From Scortum barcoo (taxonomy: Eukaryota > Chordata > Actinopteri > Centrarchiformes > Terapontidae), in the NCBI GenBank assembly GCA_023238725.1, contig CM041533.1, forward strand, positions 24,297,766-24,361,765: DNA of 64,000 nucleotides, in the 5' to 3' direction. Shown here one piece after another: positions 22,746-36,000 of the stretch. Each line of letters opens with the position of its first letter. Within the stretch, counting starts at the first letter, position 1. Both the position numbers and the translations under genes were made by a program. A model generated the notes under the pieces. That model was given only the letters and a program-made list of their open reading frames with translations. It did not search any database and was not told the DNA's origin.

Positions 22746-23970
22746 TCTTCACCGTGAGAAACACAGTACACACTGCCCATGTTATGAGTTTTTCTTGGCA
22801 GTTACAGATATTTTTATTAACTCGTCTTATCCTATAGAAAGTGTTCCAAATATTGTTCTCTGGATGCTCTCAGTTCAGCACCACTAAATACACAAGACAA
22901 AAGCAAGACCTTTCAAACATTATTATTACCTTTCGCTTTCCCTCAGTGGCCTTCTGCTTTAATATGTATTTGCCCTGATTTTTAAATGACTCAAGCAGGT
23001 TCATTCCCACCCGGTTACAACCCTGAATCAAAATGTCTGAAATAGAATTCAGTCTTTTTATCATGCCACGTCCTTGATGCAGCCAATTCAATACTTATTT
23101 AGTGTGACTTTTTTTATTAATCTAGTCAATAACCCCATCAAAGCAGTTTAAAAGTTTTGCAAATTATCAAAAAACTCCTACATTTAATTATCATAAATCA
23201 CGAAGGCTTCCTTCATTTAAGCAATGGCACTGGCATACAAATCAGATGAGCTGCTCGGCAGAAGTCGACATTGAGAAATTGGGCTGCTGCAAAATTTATA
23301 ATAATTTGTGGTCGGCTCGGTAGATGTTCCCTACTGCGATTTTCACTGCTCAAGACCAACAGGTTTTTATACAGATATTTGACAAATATAAGACCGCAAT
23401 CAACCAAATCTTACCTTCAGTTAATGTTTTAAAGGATGAACGCACAACACAGGTAAAAGTCTGCTCGTCAGAGAGCACCTGTGTCCTCATTTTCTTTTCA
23501 TCCCAGACCTGGAAAACACATTACATTACTGCACCAGCTTTCCCCTCCATTACGTCGGCCATATCATCTCCCGCCGTGTTCATACAAGCCACAGCAACGC
23601 TGCAACATAAGTAACATCGGATAGAGAAGACATGTTGCAGCATCCACCGCGTCATCAGCGAAGAGAACATGACAATGCATTCAGGTGTGCGAAGAAGATG
23701 AGAAGTTGGTGAAAATAGAGGGAATTTGACAGCGGAGAAAAAAATTGCTGCCAAGAGACAAAGAAACCAAAGGGGGAAAAAGGAAGAAGAAAATCTAGCC
23801 TAATGGTTATCAAACCTGTAGCATTTCTGCAGCATCTCTGCCACACGATGATCCATTAGAATCATGGTGCTCTGTGGAAGTGTTAATTGGCAGTGCAGCA
23901 GGAAACAGCCTCTCTCAAGTTTGACCTACAGCTCGTACGAATCCAGACCGAGAGCAGTTTATACTGAAGT

Positions 23971-24031
23971 TTAATTAGGCTTACAGAGAAAATAAGGGCT
24001 GTACATTTATTTTCTCTGTAAGCCTAATTAA
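23971..24031. repeat. Perfect inverted repeat, 25 bp arms, 11 nt loop
   Basis: The left arm at 23971-23995 and right arm at 24007-24031 are exact reverse complements (core taggcttacagagaaaataa). The stem extends about 5 bp outward on each side with one mismatch. Loop: 23996-24006. Confidence 0.95.
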
Positions 24032-25731
24032 ATTTCACTCCTTCTTCCTCTCACCTACAAACACATCATTATGATCAGCATTAGTCTTTCCATTCATCAC
24101 ATTTGATTTACATTTTTAACACGCTACTTTCAAAGACAAACACTTAAACACGCCTTCCATTTACGATTGGTGTTATGACCAATGAGATGTTAAAAGAACT
24201 CAGGATTAATAGCTTTTTTGAAAACCTGCCTTATGGTAATTGTACTCACTCTTGGCTGATTCATTAGGTTCTTTTATTGGTGTTTTCTTACAGCAGCCCT
24301 GCGATAATAATGGTGCTATCAGCCTTTCCTCCCCCTCTCTCTGCTGCTTTCTTCATTTGTTTATTAAGGATTAATTAAGATTTGTTTAGCATCGGCTACC
24401 TCATTAAATTACCAAATATAGTTCTCTTCAAAGTTCACAACAGAGTTAGATATTCATAAGAAGTGGTTTCAAAGTGGATCAAATATTTATTTTGTTGTAT
24501 TTCTTATGCGAGGGGGCATGCAGAAAAAGAAAAAGTAGAATATTTAAGGCATGAGGAGGAAGAGGAGGGTTTTGGGAGGAATTCTGTGTGCTCATGCTTT
24601 GTCTCCCCCCCCTCTCTCGGTCTCTCCGGCAAAGTGTTGGCATTTGAGAAAGTCTTTTACTTTTTTCCAGCTGAAGGAAGACTCCAGGCCAGAGCGGCAC
24701 AGTAGAGCCAGGACAATATGTTGTATTTCAGCGGTGGTGCTGTGTGTGAATATGTTTTTGTGTGAACATGGGTGGATGTGTTGCTCTGTTTATTCGTGTG
24801 CACGTGTACGTCTACACTGACAGTTTGCTAAGATCCTTACCGTGCAGCTGCTGCTGCAACGTCTTTCAAGCTTCCTATTGTTGCATGGCACAGTTTTCAG
24901 TGATAACGGCTGCAGATTTACAGCTGAAGTTCTTTGCAATTTTTGAAACAATATGTCCTTGACTTCAGACAGAGGTAGACCAAAGCAGCTTCACATTTCT
25001 GGCCCAGGAGCATCTATTTTACTGGCTGAAATGACAACTGTGGCTGACAGATTTGATCAACATTCAAATAAAAGCTCTTTTAGGCTGAGTTTTACGCATG
25101 TGATTGTAAATGTCTGGGTAACACAGTCACTAATAATACAGTAAACTCTGACAGCATCGAGGAGCTACACAGGGTGTGTGTCAGCCACGATTAAGTCTTT
25201 CTTTTAATGTTACCTATAACCCCACAAGCTAAGGTAGTTAGGTATTGATGTGTTCCTTTGTCTCAGAGATAACATTCAGTTTCTACTGTCGGTAATGTCC
25301 ATAAGCTAGTTAATTGGACATTCCTTTCACTTTAGCCCAGCTAAATAAAAAGACACCCTTCAGACTCTTTAAATACAGGGTATTGCTCTCCCGCAGCTCC
25401 ATGCACGGCTCTTTAACATGCGTGGAAGTAACGGTTGCTAAGCTACGATTGGACAGTCGGTGGTCAGAGGAGGAGTTTTGTGAACCATCAGTCCATGAGT
25501 GCGTTTGAGTGTGTATGTATTAGCATGTGTGTATGTTTTGGGGTCCATTTCAGAGCTAGGCCTGGAAAGCAGTGACAGGGGAGGCAAAGAAGTGCATTTT
25601 GGGTAGGGTTCGGAAAGGCCAGAGCTCTCTTACATGTGGGAGCTCAGTCTCATTGTCCGCTCTCTCTCTCTGCTACCTGCCACAGCACGGAAAAAAAAAG
25701 AGTTGACTGGGGATTGACAGGCAAGAGAGAC

Positions 25732-25755
25732 TGTGTGTGTGTGTGTGTGTGTGTG
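25732..25755. repeat. (TG)12 microsatellite
   Basis: An uninterrupted TG run. Confidence 0.95.
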
Positions 25756-27994
25756 CGTTTGCAGGTAGTTTGCAGTGATGAGTCCAGCGCTCCAGACTTG
25801 ACTTAAAGAGTTCAGCTCTGCGAGTTACATTATGCAGAGAGCTGAGCAGACGGCTGACACTGCGAAGGAGAGGATTCCATACTTTATATTTGATGAGCGT
25901 CTAGTGGTGGATGTTGATTATTTTAGTACAGGCAAATGAAGAAAGAGACAGATCCTGCCACGTAGCCAGAGCCAGGATTTCACTTCATGCATTAGTGAGC
26001 ACTGAAGAATTTTCTGTGCTTTCATACTAAAAGCAGTTTCAGTCAATGTCTATAGTCACCAATATGTGAAAGCTCGGACCTGCACCTTAGACCTGTTCTT
26101 AGATCTTGACCTTGTGGGCTGGTACATTGTGGTCTTCGTTTTTATTTGCTGTAATGAATTTGATAAAGTGGATTACTGTCCCTTTTATATTCATTTTCTG
26201 TTCATCTCTTATATTTTTTCATGGTCTATCCTTCTATTTACGTAGGATATTTGTCCCTGGCTCTTGTGAAGGCCACAGTGGTCACGCACCAGTTATTTAT
26301 TTATTTATTTTTTTACCATTAACTCAAAAAGTTTTGCGCTTTAACGCAAGCCTGATTGGAGCATGTTATTGAGCCATGAGTCATGAGTGCACATTAATAG
26401 CCGCCCTTGGACAGATTTCTTTGTGCACAAAAGTTTTGTTTTTTTATGCCCTGTAAGGTGGTATATTGTATAAGGTGTTAGCATTATATAATCTGCCAAT
26501 ACATAAAGGCAACATATCACAGGTTTATATCATTTTATCATTGGAAGAGTTATGATTTATAAGAAAATACTTTGTAGTACTCTACAGCAGTGTTATGCAG
26601 TACTGCAGGGACTGGAGGTGTGGGGATGCGTCTTGCCATTAACGAGGAGGGATGCGTCTCCCAATAACTCCAAAGTTGTCTTACACTTCTAATCTAATTT
26701 CTCACCTGAAATAAAATCTTTTTTATATAATAACACCTAGAAGACAATGGTCACAGCTGGAAGTCTGGCGCTGGCCGATTTGAAGTACCTGCAGATAATG
26801 CTGTGAGTAATAATGATTTTCTTTCGTGATTCAATCTGGGTGTTACACTTTTATCCCCCCCTTTTTTTTCTTCTTTTAATTGAGTAGTCATTTTGTCCCT
26901 TAAAAAGCAAAATAGTTTAAAAGCCTTCCCCAATTTCCCAGAGTTTATATATTAAAATTGAAATGATGTACACAAGAGAAAAAGTACAGAGAAGAAAGGC
27001 ATGCTGCGACCCCATCCAAGTCTTCTAAATTCTCTCCTTAGATTTGTTCTTGAATCGTTTCCACTCAGGACGGGAAGCTTTTATTGGGCAGTGCTGCTCA
27101 TTTTTCTTCCTCTCCAAACAGCACCTGCAGACACAGTGTGTTTTTTGGGGCGGGGGCGGGGGGTTAGAATGTCAATTGGCAATCCTCCCAGCAACATGCA
27201 ATAAAGTGAGACAAAAATAACAAGGCCACAAGGTGTTTCAATGCGATTAAAGCAACAATATCATGAAAACTCCAGAGAACTCCTACCCTTTAGATGTTTA
27301 CCTCATGTGTCACAGCCTTGAGCTTTTAACATCCTCAAGCTTTCCACTCGCCCTGCAGTTTGAATAAACAATTTCACCTCCATGCTACAATTTATTTATT
27401 TATTTTGCAGCACAATAAGCTCAACAAAGTCAGCGCACTCTGAATATTTTACAGTTCATAATTCATGTCCCTGCTTCAATCTAGTTTTTAGCATTGTTGC
27501 ACGGAGGGGTGGAAACAGACTGTGGCGAGGAGAAGAATTAAACCTGGGATCTACAGCTGCAGTTATCGGGAAACAAGACAAATCTGTCCGGTCTGGGATG
27601 AACATTTAAGAACTTTTGGTATCTGGAGAGCGCTAAATCTCCTTGACTCTGTCTTCCCCCTCACTGCTTTTTAGTCAGCCAAAGTCTTCTTCTTCTTCTT
27701 TATCTCGTTTCACCTCTCTCTCCATACCTCCCCTGGTCTCTATCTTTCCCTCACACCCCGCCTTCTTGTTTCTTGTTGTTGTCTGCCTCCGGGACAACTC
27801 TGTTACCAACTGGATGTACCTAGTAATTTTCTGGCCTAAAACAATAGCTCGAGACAGCAGTGGTCTTAAAGCCACCGTGACATTTTCTCATCGAACAGCC
27901 CCCCCCTCCGAAACAACGAAATGCCAGGCAGACACCACAGGGCACAATTAGACCGCTTTACACTGGAGAGAGAGGGGGAGACAGCTAAAGCTAG

Positions 27995-27995
<1 letters not shown>

Positions 27996-28029
<34 letters not shown>
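27996..28029. repeat. (AC)17 microsatellite
   Basis: An uninterrupted AC run. Confidence 0.95.
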
Positions 28030-28033
<4 letters not shown>

Positions 28034-29245
28034 ACTTTGCGCCCCATGCAGCCCACCACTGTCCTACAGTCATTTATTTTACTTTACTAATTGCTTTAAT
28101 AGGGGTTTCAGGGGCCAGCTTGTTCCTGTAAGCTAGTGGCTGCACACTAACTCTCTATCTGTCTTGCCTCTGTCTCCATTAATAGGCTCAGATTGGAGCT
28201 GAATCTTTGGTAATGCAATCAGTTGACAAGCACTTGATTGTAGAACCTGCTCATTAAGACATAGTTAATTGTTGTCCTTTTCACGTAATTGCTTAACAAG
28301 CGATGATTACTCACGCACATACACATGCATGCACACTAATCTGTTAGGCTGATATCAGCCGGGGAGTGTTTTTGTCCGCCGATGTAATGGACATGATGTT
28401 GTAGTGCGGTATGAGTCAGTACTCACTGTAAGATATTAGAGGACCAAATCAGTGATCCTGCATATATTAGGCCATTTATTACAAATCACTCTATTTGCTC
28501 TCTGTTCATCCATTTTTCATGTAAACTGTTGTCAACAAAGGATGGATAAGCAGTTTTCTCATTGCTTCCACTCACAAGAGATACAAATCTTGACAGAGTT
28601 AGAGCGTGCCCACAGCCTGTACTGGAGCAGGGACTGGAGCTCCGTCAGATACCCTGCTCTGATTGGTTGCTTTGATTCGGGCACAGCAGATTCTTGTCAA
28701 ATGGCCTCAGAGGCAACAGGTGGAGCAAGAGGACTTTTGACTGCATAGCTTATCAAGATGATATAACTTTGCAACATCATTGTAAGAGATCAACAGCTGC
28801 TTCAGACTGTGGGGAATATCCATTAAAAATCCACAGTAATTGCTATAGCATGCATTTAAAGAGTGTTTAAGTCTGCATGGTTCCAAACACTTTGTTATAG
28901 TCCTTTGACTTGAACTGTTTCTAATGGGACATTCTGCATCTAAATTGATATTTAGTCTATTATATGGGTCTGAACTAAATAATAATACTGCATCCTACAT
29001 TTCCCATAATGCATCCAGTATTGTCATTTGGTAGGGCCCGTCATTCCTGGTACATGTCCATGTCTTTCAAACTCCACAACCCAAGCTGATAACAAAGGCT
29101 TCATGTTACACATTTGTAGATTTTCAAGCCTAAACTGAGCTCATGATGATGTTATTGAGATCACTCTCTCAGATTTGAAGCTTGTTCCAAACCACAGAAA
29201 ACTGCTTCCTCAGGCTGAGTAGTGCTTCTCATCACAATTAAAATG

Positions 29246-31110
29246 CAGTGGCGGCTTCTGACAAATTTCTCAGGGGGGGAAATTGTTGTGATGATGACTA
29301 AGGTGACCTGTTCAATGGTTAAATTAATAAGTAGCAAGGCAATTGTCAGTTTTTACTGGTCAACTGAGCAACATCACCTGTAACTACTACACTGCAAGAC
29401 AAAGATTTTCCCTTTCGCTTACATAAGCCACATACTGGGCTACATTGGAAAGTTCCATCCATGAGTCTCTACCTCTAACCTCTATGGGGCTCTACAAATA
29501 ATGATCAATCCCCTATGGTCATCAACAGATAAACTGTCAATTAGTTTACCTTCAAATACCATTGAACATTGAAAGAGATATACGCTTTACCAATAATTAA
29601 GAAGAGGGGACTAGATATAAGTCATAAACAAAGTGTTTATTTAAAGGAGTAGTATATTCAAATTTCAAAAAGTGACAGAGAGAGGCAGAAAGAATGACTC
29701 TCACTATTTAGACCACATCACTTATACTGAAATTTTGCTCGTCTTTCTTTCAAAGCAGCAAAGTGATCAATGACTCTCTCTAACTGAAATCAGGCATGTT
29801 CCTGACAAGCTCCTTCTCCATCGAGGGCATGGCCAGTACATTCAGACGTTCCTGGCCCATTGCATTTCTCAGGAATGTCTTAATCCTTTTCAGTGTTGAG
29901 AAACACCTCTCAGCTTCAGCTGTTGTCATGGGTGTGGTGTGCACCACAGCAGCCGTTGAATTCAGCATTCTAGTAGATGAGAGACAGTTCTATCTTCAAC
30001 TTTGCCTTGTTCAGCATGGGACATGCTGTCACAGTGGCATCCAGAGCCTCACCAGGAAATGTATATGCTCAAACATCTCTGTCTGTAGCAGTGTGGCACT
30101 CACAAGGTGGTCAGTGAAGGAGAAGCGCTCTTTAGCATGAGCCACGATTGTGTCGCAGATCTCCTTAGACATCCTCTGCTTCTCCCCTTCTCCCAAGGCC
30201 CTTCTTGGTCTGGTGGTCCCTGCTGCTACTTCCTGCTGCTGTTGAGATGAGTCCCTGAGGGCAAGCGGACCACCAGAGTTTGTTAGTACATAAAAATATG
30301 AGTTCCTGATAGAATTTAGAAAAGTGAAGAAAATGTTCATGTCGAAACACAAATATAGCTTTACTTAATGCATATCCAGTCACTGACCACTACATTAGGT
30401 ACAACTCCACAATCTAATTCAAACCAATACATCAGTTCTGCTATAAATTCTATATTTATGAAGTTTATACATTTTCAGTTTTTATTGATTTTGTCAGGTA
30501 GGTGATAACTTGCTTTATGTTTATTATTGTGGGTGTGATGTACATGATTGCATTATCTTGAAAAGTGCCTAATATGTTGTCCACTCCATAAACAAACTTA
30601 AAGAGGACAAAATATTTGAACACTGATAAATATATCACCCTAATACACCACTATCACCCACTATTTAATTATCACCTTCCTGACAATATCAACAAAAACT
30701 GAAAATGTATATTTTTTGCAAAAACAGAATATATGGAACAGCTGTTTTATTGGATTGAATTAGGTTGCATAGGTGTACCTAATGGAGAGTACATCAGGGT
30801 GGAACAGCACACAGGAAGCAGAATAAAGCATTAGCTGCTTCACAGCCTGCTATCCAGGTCTTCCGCTTGTACCTGCTCTCCGAAAATCCCCACTTATAAG
30901 TTTTTCTTCCCTTAGATGAAACTTGTTTTATGTTTAAATTTGGTCTGGGAGGTCCTAATTCTTTCGTTGCCAATTTTTCCTCAACACTACGACGACTAAA
31001 AGGATTATCTTTTAAAGAAATGATGGAGTTTCTCTGTAGATTTGCCATGCTACCAACCTTGACTGTGACCCGCTCGTGGTGCTATGCTAGCTTTTTTTCC
31101 GTTAGTATCA
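29246..31110 (-). mobile_element. Broken hAT transposon (ZMYM6/TTF-finger type), minus strand
   Basis: From the right, 31048-30800 on the minus strand encodes a KELGPPRP...SKGRKTYKWGF...WIAGCEAANALFCFLC segment, the N-terminal TTF-type zinc-finger region of hAT-like transposases. 30230-30060 encodes KQRMSKEICDTIVAHAKERF and then SFTDHLVSATLLQTEMF, a mid-protein segment. 29968-29780 encodes MTTAEAERCFSTLKRIKTFL followed by NAMGQERLNVLAM, the C-terminal hAT dimerisation region. The central catalytic part is missing and stops lie between the pieces. CAGTGGCGGCTTC at 29246 resembles a hAT terminal repeat and may be the 3' end; a matching 5' end near 31.1-31.3 kb was not found. A foldback element at 30387-30790 interrupts it. 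It cannot encode an active enzyme. Confidence 0.8.
30387..30790. mobile_element. Foldback/MITE element nested in the hAT relict
   Basis: The outer about 125 bp on each side are imperfect inverted repeats. Left: cattaggtaca, ctaattcaaaccaata, atacattttcagtttttatt, gtcaggtaggtgata. Right (reverse complement): cattaggtacacc, ctaattcaatccaata, atacattttcagtttttgtt, gtcaggaaggtgata. The ends resemble a fish repeat family starting CCACT..ATTAGGTACACC. There is no coding capacity. A clear target duplication was not identified. It separates the zinc-finger segment of the hAT relict from its middle segment, so it inserted later. Confidence 0.75.
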
Positions 31111-31480
31111 TGAAAGCACATTAGGGCGAGCCCTCCTGGAACTCATAGAGATTGCATTGCAGTGCCTGAAATTTGAAAAAAAAAACTTTTAAAGACCATT
31201 AAAGTCTATGAGAGTAAGCTGGGCGATTTTCAACCAGACTGAAATCGCCCAAAGTGGGCGGTACCTCATGGAGCACGGCCTTACACTGATTGGACAGTGA
31301 CATACAGAGGCAGATTAAAGTGTCAGAGAGTCACAACTACCTTAATATTGTGTAAGAATGCAAAAGAAAAAAATCATTTTGTACATTTACAAACTTTTAT
31401 ATTAAGAATGTCTCTTTTACAGACAGATACAGTGTGCCAGCTTTCCACAATCCAACTAGTCCACAGCATACCTCATACTG

Positions 31481-31482
<2 letters not shown>

Positions 31483-31510
<28 letters not shown>
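31483..31510. repeat. (CA)14 microsatellite
   Basis: An uninterrupted CA run followed by interrupted CA units up to about 31537. Confidence 0.95.
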
Positions 31511-31514
<4 letters not shown>

Positions 31515-32550
31515 GACAGACACAAACACACACACATGCATGTTCAGAACGGGTAGCTGTGTATTTACATCCCGTGCTTTTCGGCTCAGAGTTACAGACT
31601 GAAACATTGAGTTGATGAAGCTGATCTGTCTAGTTTTAGCCAGACACTCGGTTGATGGCCCACTTATCTCAGTGATTAAACATGTGTTCAGTCAGTCCGC
31701 AGCCAAACAGCCGTGTAAACTGAGCCAATCCCAATTTGAATAAAGAAATGACTGCAGGCTGGAGCTTTGCATGTGCAGCATGGATTTGCCCGGGTGTCAC
31801 AATTGGTTTGGTTAGATTGTGGCATCCAGGGAACTGGAAGTGGACAAGTCTGATAAAGGCAAGGAAAAACAAAGAAAAAGAGATGTTTAACTGTGCAGAC
31901 AGGGACCGGAGAAGTTTTCCACACAGCCTCTTGGCGCTTTAAGGAAGCGACTGTGGTACCTGTTGGGCAGCCATGGCGTCAGATTTTGAGTCAGACTGCA
32001 TCTGGGTAAGAGATGGTTGTGTGTGAAGCTTCATTTATTTGTTTGATGATTCACTTGCTGTCTTGAGCGCTTGTTAGTGAAACACTAAAGTTGGTAGTGG
32101 TGTAACTGGTATATACTACATGGCTGTTTGCAAGTGAGGTTCCTCCTTGGATAACTGGACAAAAATACTTTAGGCTGCAACACAGCTAACATGTTGTGTT
32201 CCTCCCTTTTGTCCTCTGTGACTCTCCCTCTCTAAGGTCATGCTCAAGCTCTTGCATCAATCCCAAAACATGAATTCAACCTAAAACGCCAAATGTTTTA
32301 CATTGGGACCATTATTATGTATTTCTAACTGAACTAGAGAAATAACACAATTTGACTTTATGCCATTACGTATCCTCAGTCTGTGCAAATAGCAACCAAT
32401 AGTCCAAAAACTTCTTGACATGAAGCGACTGTGAGTTTATGTGTGTGTGAGTGATTGAACTTATTCCAACTAATGTGCTTTTTTTTTTTGCCTCCATCCA
32501 CTCCTTACATCTCGTTTCAGCCCATAGAATTTCACTGAGGCAGAACACGG

Positions 32551-32570
32551 TGTGTGTGTGTGTGTGTGTG
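32551..32570. repeat. (TG)10 microsatellite
   Basis: An uninterrupted TG run followed by ggtgtgtgtatg. Confidence 0.95.
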
Positions 32571-32689
32571 GGTGTGTGTATGAGTCCACTGTTTTGAGTG
32601 AGTGTGCCTCCCTTCCATCTCGCCTCCCTTCCATCTTCTGTCTCTCCTCCCAAAATCCCCCCTCACTTTTCAGTGATGGTGGCTGTGAG

Positions 32690-33085
32690 GGAAGGGAGGG
32701 AGAGGGGTGCAGATGGTCTGGTCAGAGAAAAAGAGGGAGAGAGAGAGAGAGGTAGAGCGAGAGAGGCAGAGAGTGACTGGGCGAGCGGCGGGCTTTTTTG
32801 GCAGGGTCGGCCGGTGGGAGGGCCCATTGTGATGCAACGTTGCATAAATAATGCCACGGGGCTTCTAAATGCTCCGTTGCCATGGGGACCTTTGTGCCTC
32901 AGTGAACACTGTGTGTGTGTGTGTGTGCGTGTTTCATGGCCCCTGAGGAGGGAGAGAGAGAAAGAGACATAGACACAGAGACAGAGAAAGAGAGAGAGGG
33001 GCTGAGTTGCAGTCAGCTCAAGTGACACTTGTAGTCTCTCTCTCTCCCTCTCTCTCTGTCTGTGTCTTTCTTTCTGTCTCTCTAT
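32690..33085. repeat. GA-rich then TC-rich low-complexity block
   Basis: The + strand is GA-rich at 32725-32772 and 32945-33000 (gagagagagagaggtagagc; gagagagagaaagagacata) and turns into TC-rich sequence at 33034-33085 (tctctctctctccctctctc). The 224-codon minus-strand open frame across 32663-33337 is Arg/Glu- and Ser/Leu-rich because of this and is not a gene. A non-repetitive island lies at about 32820-32905. Confidence 0.8.
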
Positions 33086-36000
33086 CGCTGGCTGTGTTTG
33101 ACCCAGGACAGATGAGTGTTTAGAGGAGGCAGAGGGCCTGTTGTTGCTTTTTGACCAGAGGGGAGCAAAGAAAAGCGTGATCCTCTGTGATTCTGTGTGT
33201 CTCTGTGAAGTATGGTCCATGTGAAGGTACGTGTGCTCACTGCTGCCGTTCCTCTCTTTCTCTTTTTCCCTCATTTTATTCTTTTTTGCTGCTTTTTGAC
33301 ACTGGCTTGTTTTTTTTTTAAGAATACATTCCATCACGGCCTCTGCCTCTTCCTCTGCAGTAACAGGTGTCTGCCTGTCAGCCCTGAATTGGAGGGAGCA
33401 GAGGGAAAGGCAGGGGGAAAAAGGAGGGAGCGCTCGCTTTTGTTTGGATGTTTTAAAGAAGCCTTACAACTGAATTCTCACGGCTCACCATCCAGCTAGT
33501 TAGTCAGCTTGCTTAGCCACTCCATGCTCTCAGCTGTAGGAGCGCCAAACAAGTAAACAAACAAAGAAAAACAAGAGCGTTTCATCGTTTCCTTCATCTG
33601 CTCTGGAGATGTTGCCTTGAAGTAGGTTGTTTTTCCTCGGTTTTTCTTTCTTTACATCAGCTGATGAGGATGTTTAGATTGATTTCAAAAAGCCAAATCA
33701 CACAGGGAAAAGCACAAGGTTTGCCTGCATGCGGCGATGTTTGGGATGAAGATCGAAATGCTGTTTTTATAACTCAGTGTGATGGAATTTCTTGCAGCTT
33801 TCTAACAGCAAGTGGCTGGCGTGTGTTTGCATCAAAGGAGTACAGCGACAAATTAGCCTTTAAGTGATGAGATCAGAGACACTAAAATCATCCATGTGTT
33901 TTTTGCAGATGATCGGTTCCATGCTTTTACTTTAACAAACACTGTGATGATTGATCTCAGGCCACTAAGTGCTATAAAGGCATAGGCAGTTTTATTACAT
34001 GGCTTTTATTTGTGTCCATTTCAAAAATGATTTATTATCAGCTCAGTAAATACAGCCAGCTCAGCACGGCTGATGTAGCCAGGTGATTTTTTTTTATTTT
34101 TCTATTTCTGTTGAGCAGCTACATTTTCATCCGCAGTGCAGAGTAAACACATCTATGTATCATCATGTTGAAGCTGTGTAAACAGGGAAGAGTCTGCGTG
34201 TTGCTCTCACAGTATTCACATGTGAGACGCTTCACAGCAGTGTGTGTTTGTGTGTGTGTGTGTGCGTGTGTGTGGGCATTACAGCATGTTAACATCAACA
34301 GACTGCTCTACATTTGCGATATTTTCCACTGACAGAAGTTCCATATCATTGTACAGCAGAGCATGCTGTATATGCCGGTTGGCAGTTGCACAAGGCTCTT
34401 AACTGTGTCATGAAGTCAATGGGAAACTTTCTATGAGTCTGGCACATTTAGTGGGGCTATATATCCACTCAGTGTCACAGCAAGCCTTGATTTATGTGTG
34501 GAAATTGTTCATTCCCCTATGAGTCTGTGAGCTGTGTGCAAATCCATTTATGTCTGTGATCTTCTGCGTGAACATATGCCAGTGTGTGTGCATGACAGAC
34601 ATGTTTCTATACATACTGTGTGTATGTGCACCATTTGCCATTAATAACAGGATGATGGTGCATAATTACAGTGAGATTTGCTAACTTATCACATTAATGA
34701 TTCATTATAATCAAATTGTATCATTAAGGTGGAAGCCTGGAGTTGCCTCAGGCATCATCAGCGTTTAAGCTCCCACGGACCGCCGCTCTGTATTCTTTAG
34801 CTGTAAATGCACATTGTGTAATCACTCTACATGAAATTAATGTTTAGTCTTGCTGAGAAATGTCTTCTCCATGATATTTTGAGAGCATTTCAAATGCTAA
34901 GAGTATAATAAATCGAAGTTGCGCCTCTAAGTGTGCAGACAGAGCAGTCAGATTTTTAATTCACTTTTAATGACATACAATTGCTTTTTAAATGTATGGA
35001 GCGTAATTTGTATGCAAACTCCACAAGAGTGTTAGATATGCAGCAGGCCATTTGTCACGCACGTTTACTGTTTGAGTCTGACATAGAGCAGCGTGTCTTA
35101 TTACCCTTATAAGACTGACAGTTGAGTAAAAAGATAATAGTTATTATAAAAAATACACATACTGCATGTGGCCTTGTCACTTTAAAGACACGCATTACTG
35201 CTGTGTGCAGTTTCAATGGAAACTTCAGCAAATGACATCAAACCAAATGAAATATGCAATGCTGCATTCACCTACAGATTCAAAATTTAACACTTTATAG
35301 TCGTTAGATGAGCTGACCAGGGATGAGCTGACCATTTGACATGATTTATTATAATCCCATCACTTTTATTATCTGGAAAGGCACCACAGGACTGTCAAAA
35401 ACCAATGTAAGATCTAAATCACAATTTCAGGACAGCGCTCCAGTGTACAGGCATGAATTGCTCTTCCTTTGATTTGAAACTATCCAGTTAGATTAATTTG
35501 TTTGTTTTTTTTGTGCTCAAATTGGTAAAATCAGTTATGTTTAATCAGCTATAATGATTACAGCAGCAGACACAAATGCTGTAATCAGCTGTTGGTTTAT
35601 TGTTTATCAGTTAATTAGTGGTTATTCATCTCTCATTGAACAGCATAAATTAAGCATAAAAACAATGGAAGAGCTGCTCATGGGAACTGAATCATTCTTA
35701 AATGGTGCATGCAAGTGATTCAAGAGAACTTGTCGCTTTTAACAATTTTCTTTCAGTTAGAATTTGTTCATAGATATGAATGAAATTGATGATTGGTTCA
35801 GACCTGTAATACTAGGTGACCTACTGATGTTCTGCCTTTCTGATTCAATTTCACTTTGATTTGAATAATATCTGAAAAATCTGAAAAATAAATCTGAAAA
35901 ATAAAAGTTGAATGAAACCTGTACAAAATTATAATTTTGTGTGTGATGTGCATCATGGCTCACTAGAGTGTTTTTAACAGTTCAGACAGTGTCACACTGC

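Noticed and set aside
32663..33337. 224-codon minus-strand open frame, the longest in the window
   Set aside because: Its translation is Arg/Glu repeats and Ser/Leu repeats produced by GA and TC tracts; it has no domain and no coding-like composition.
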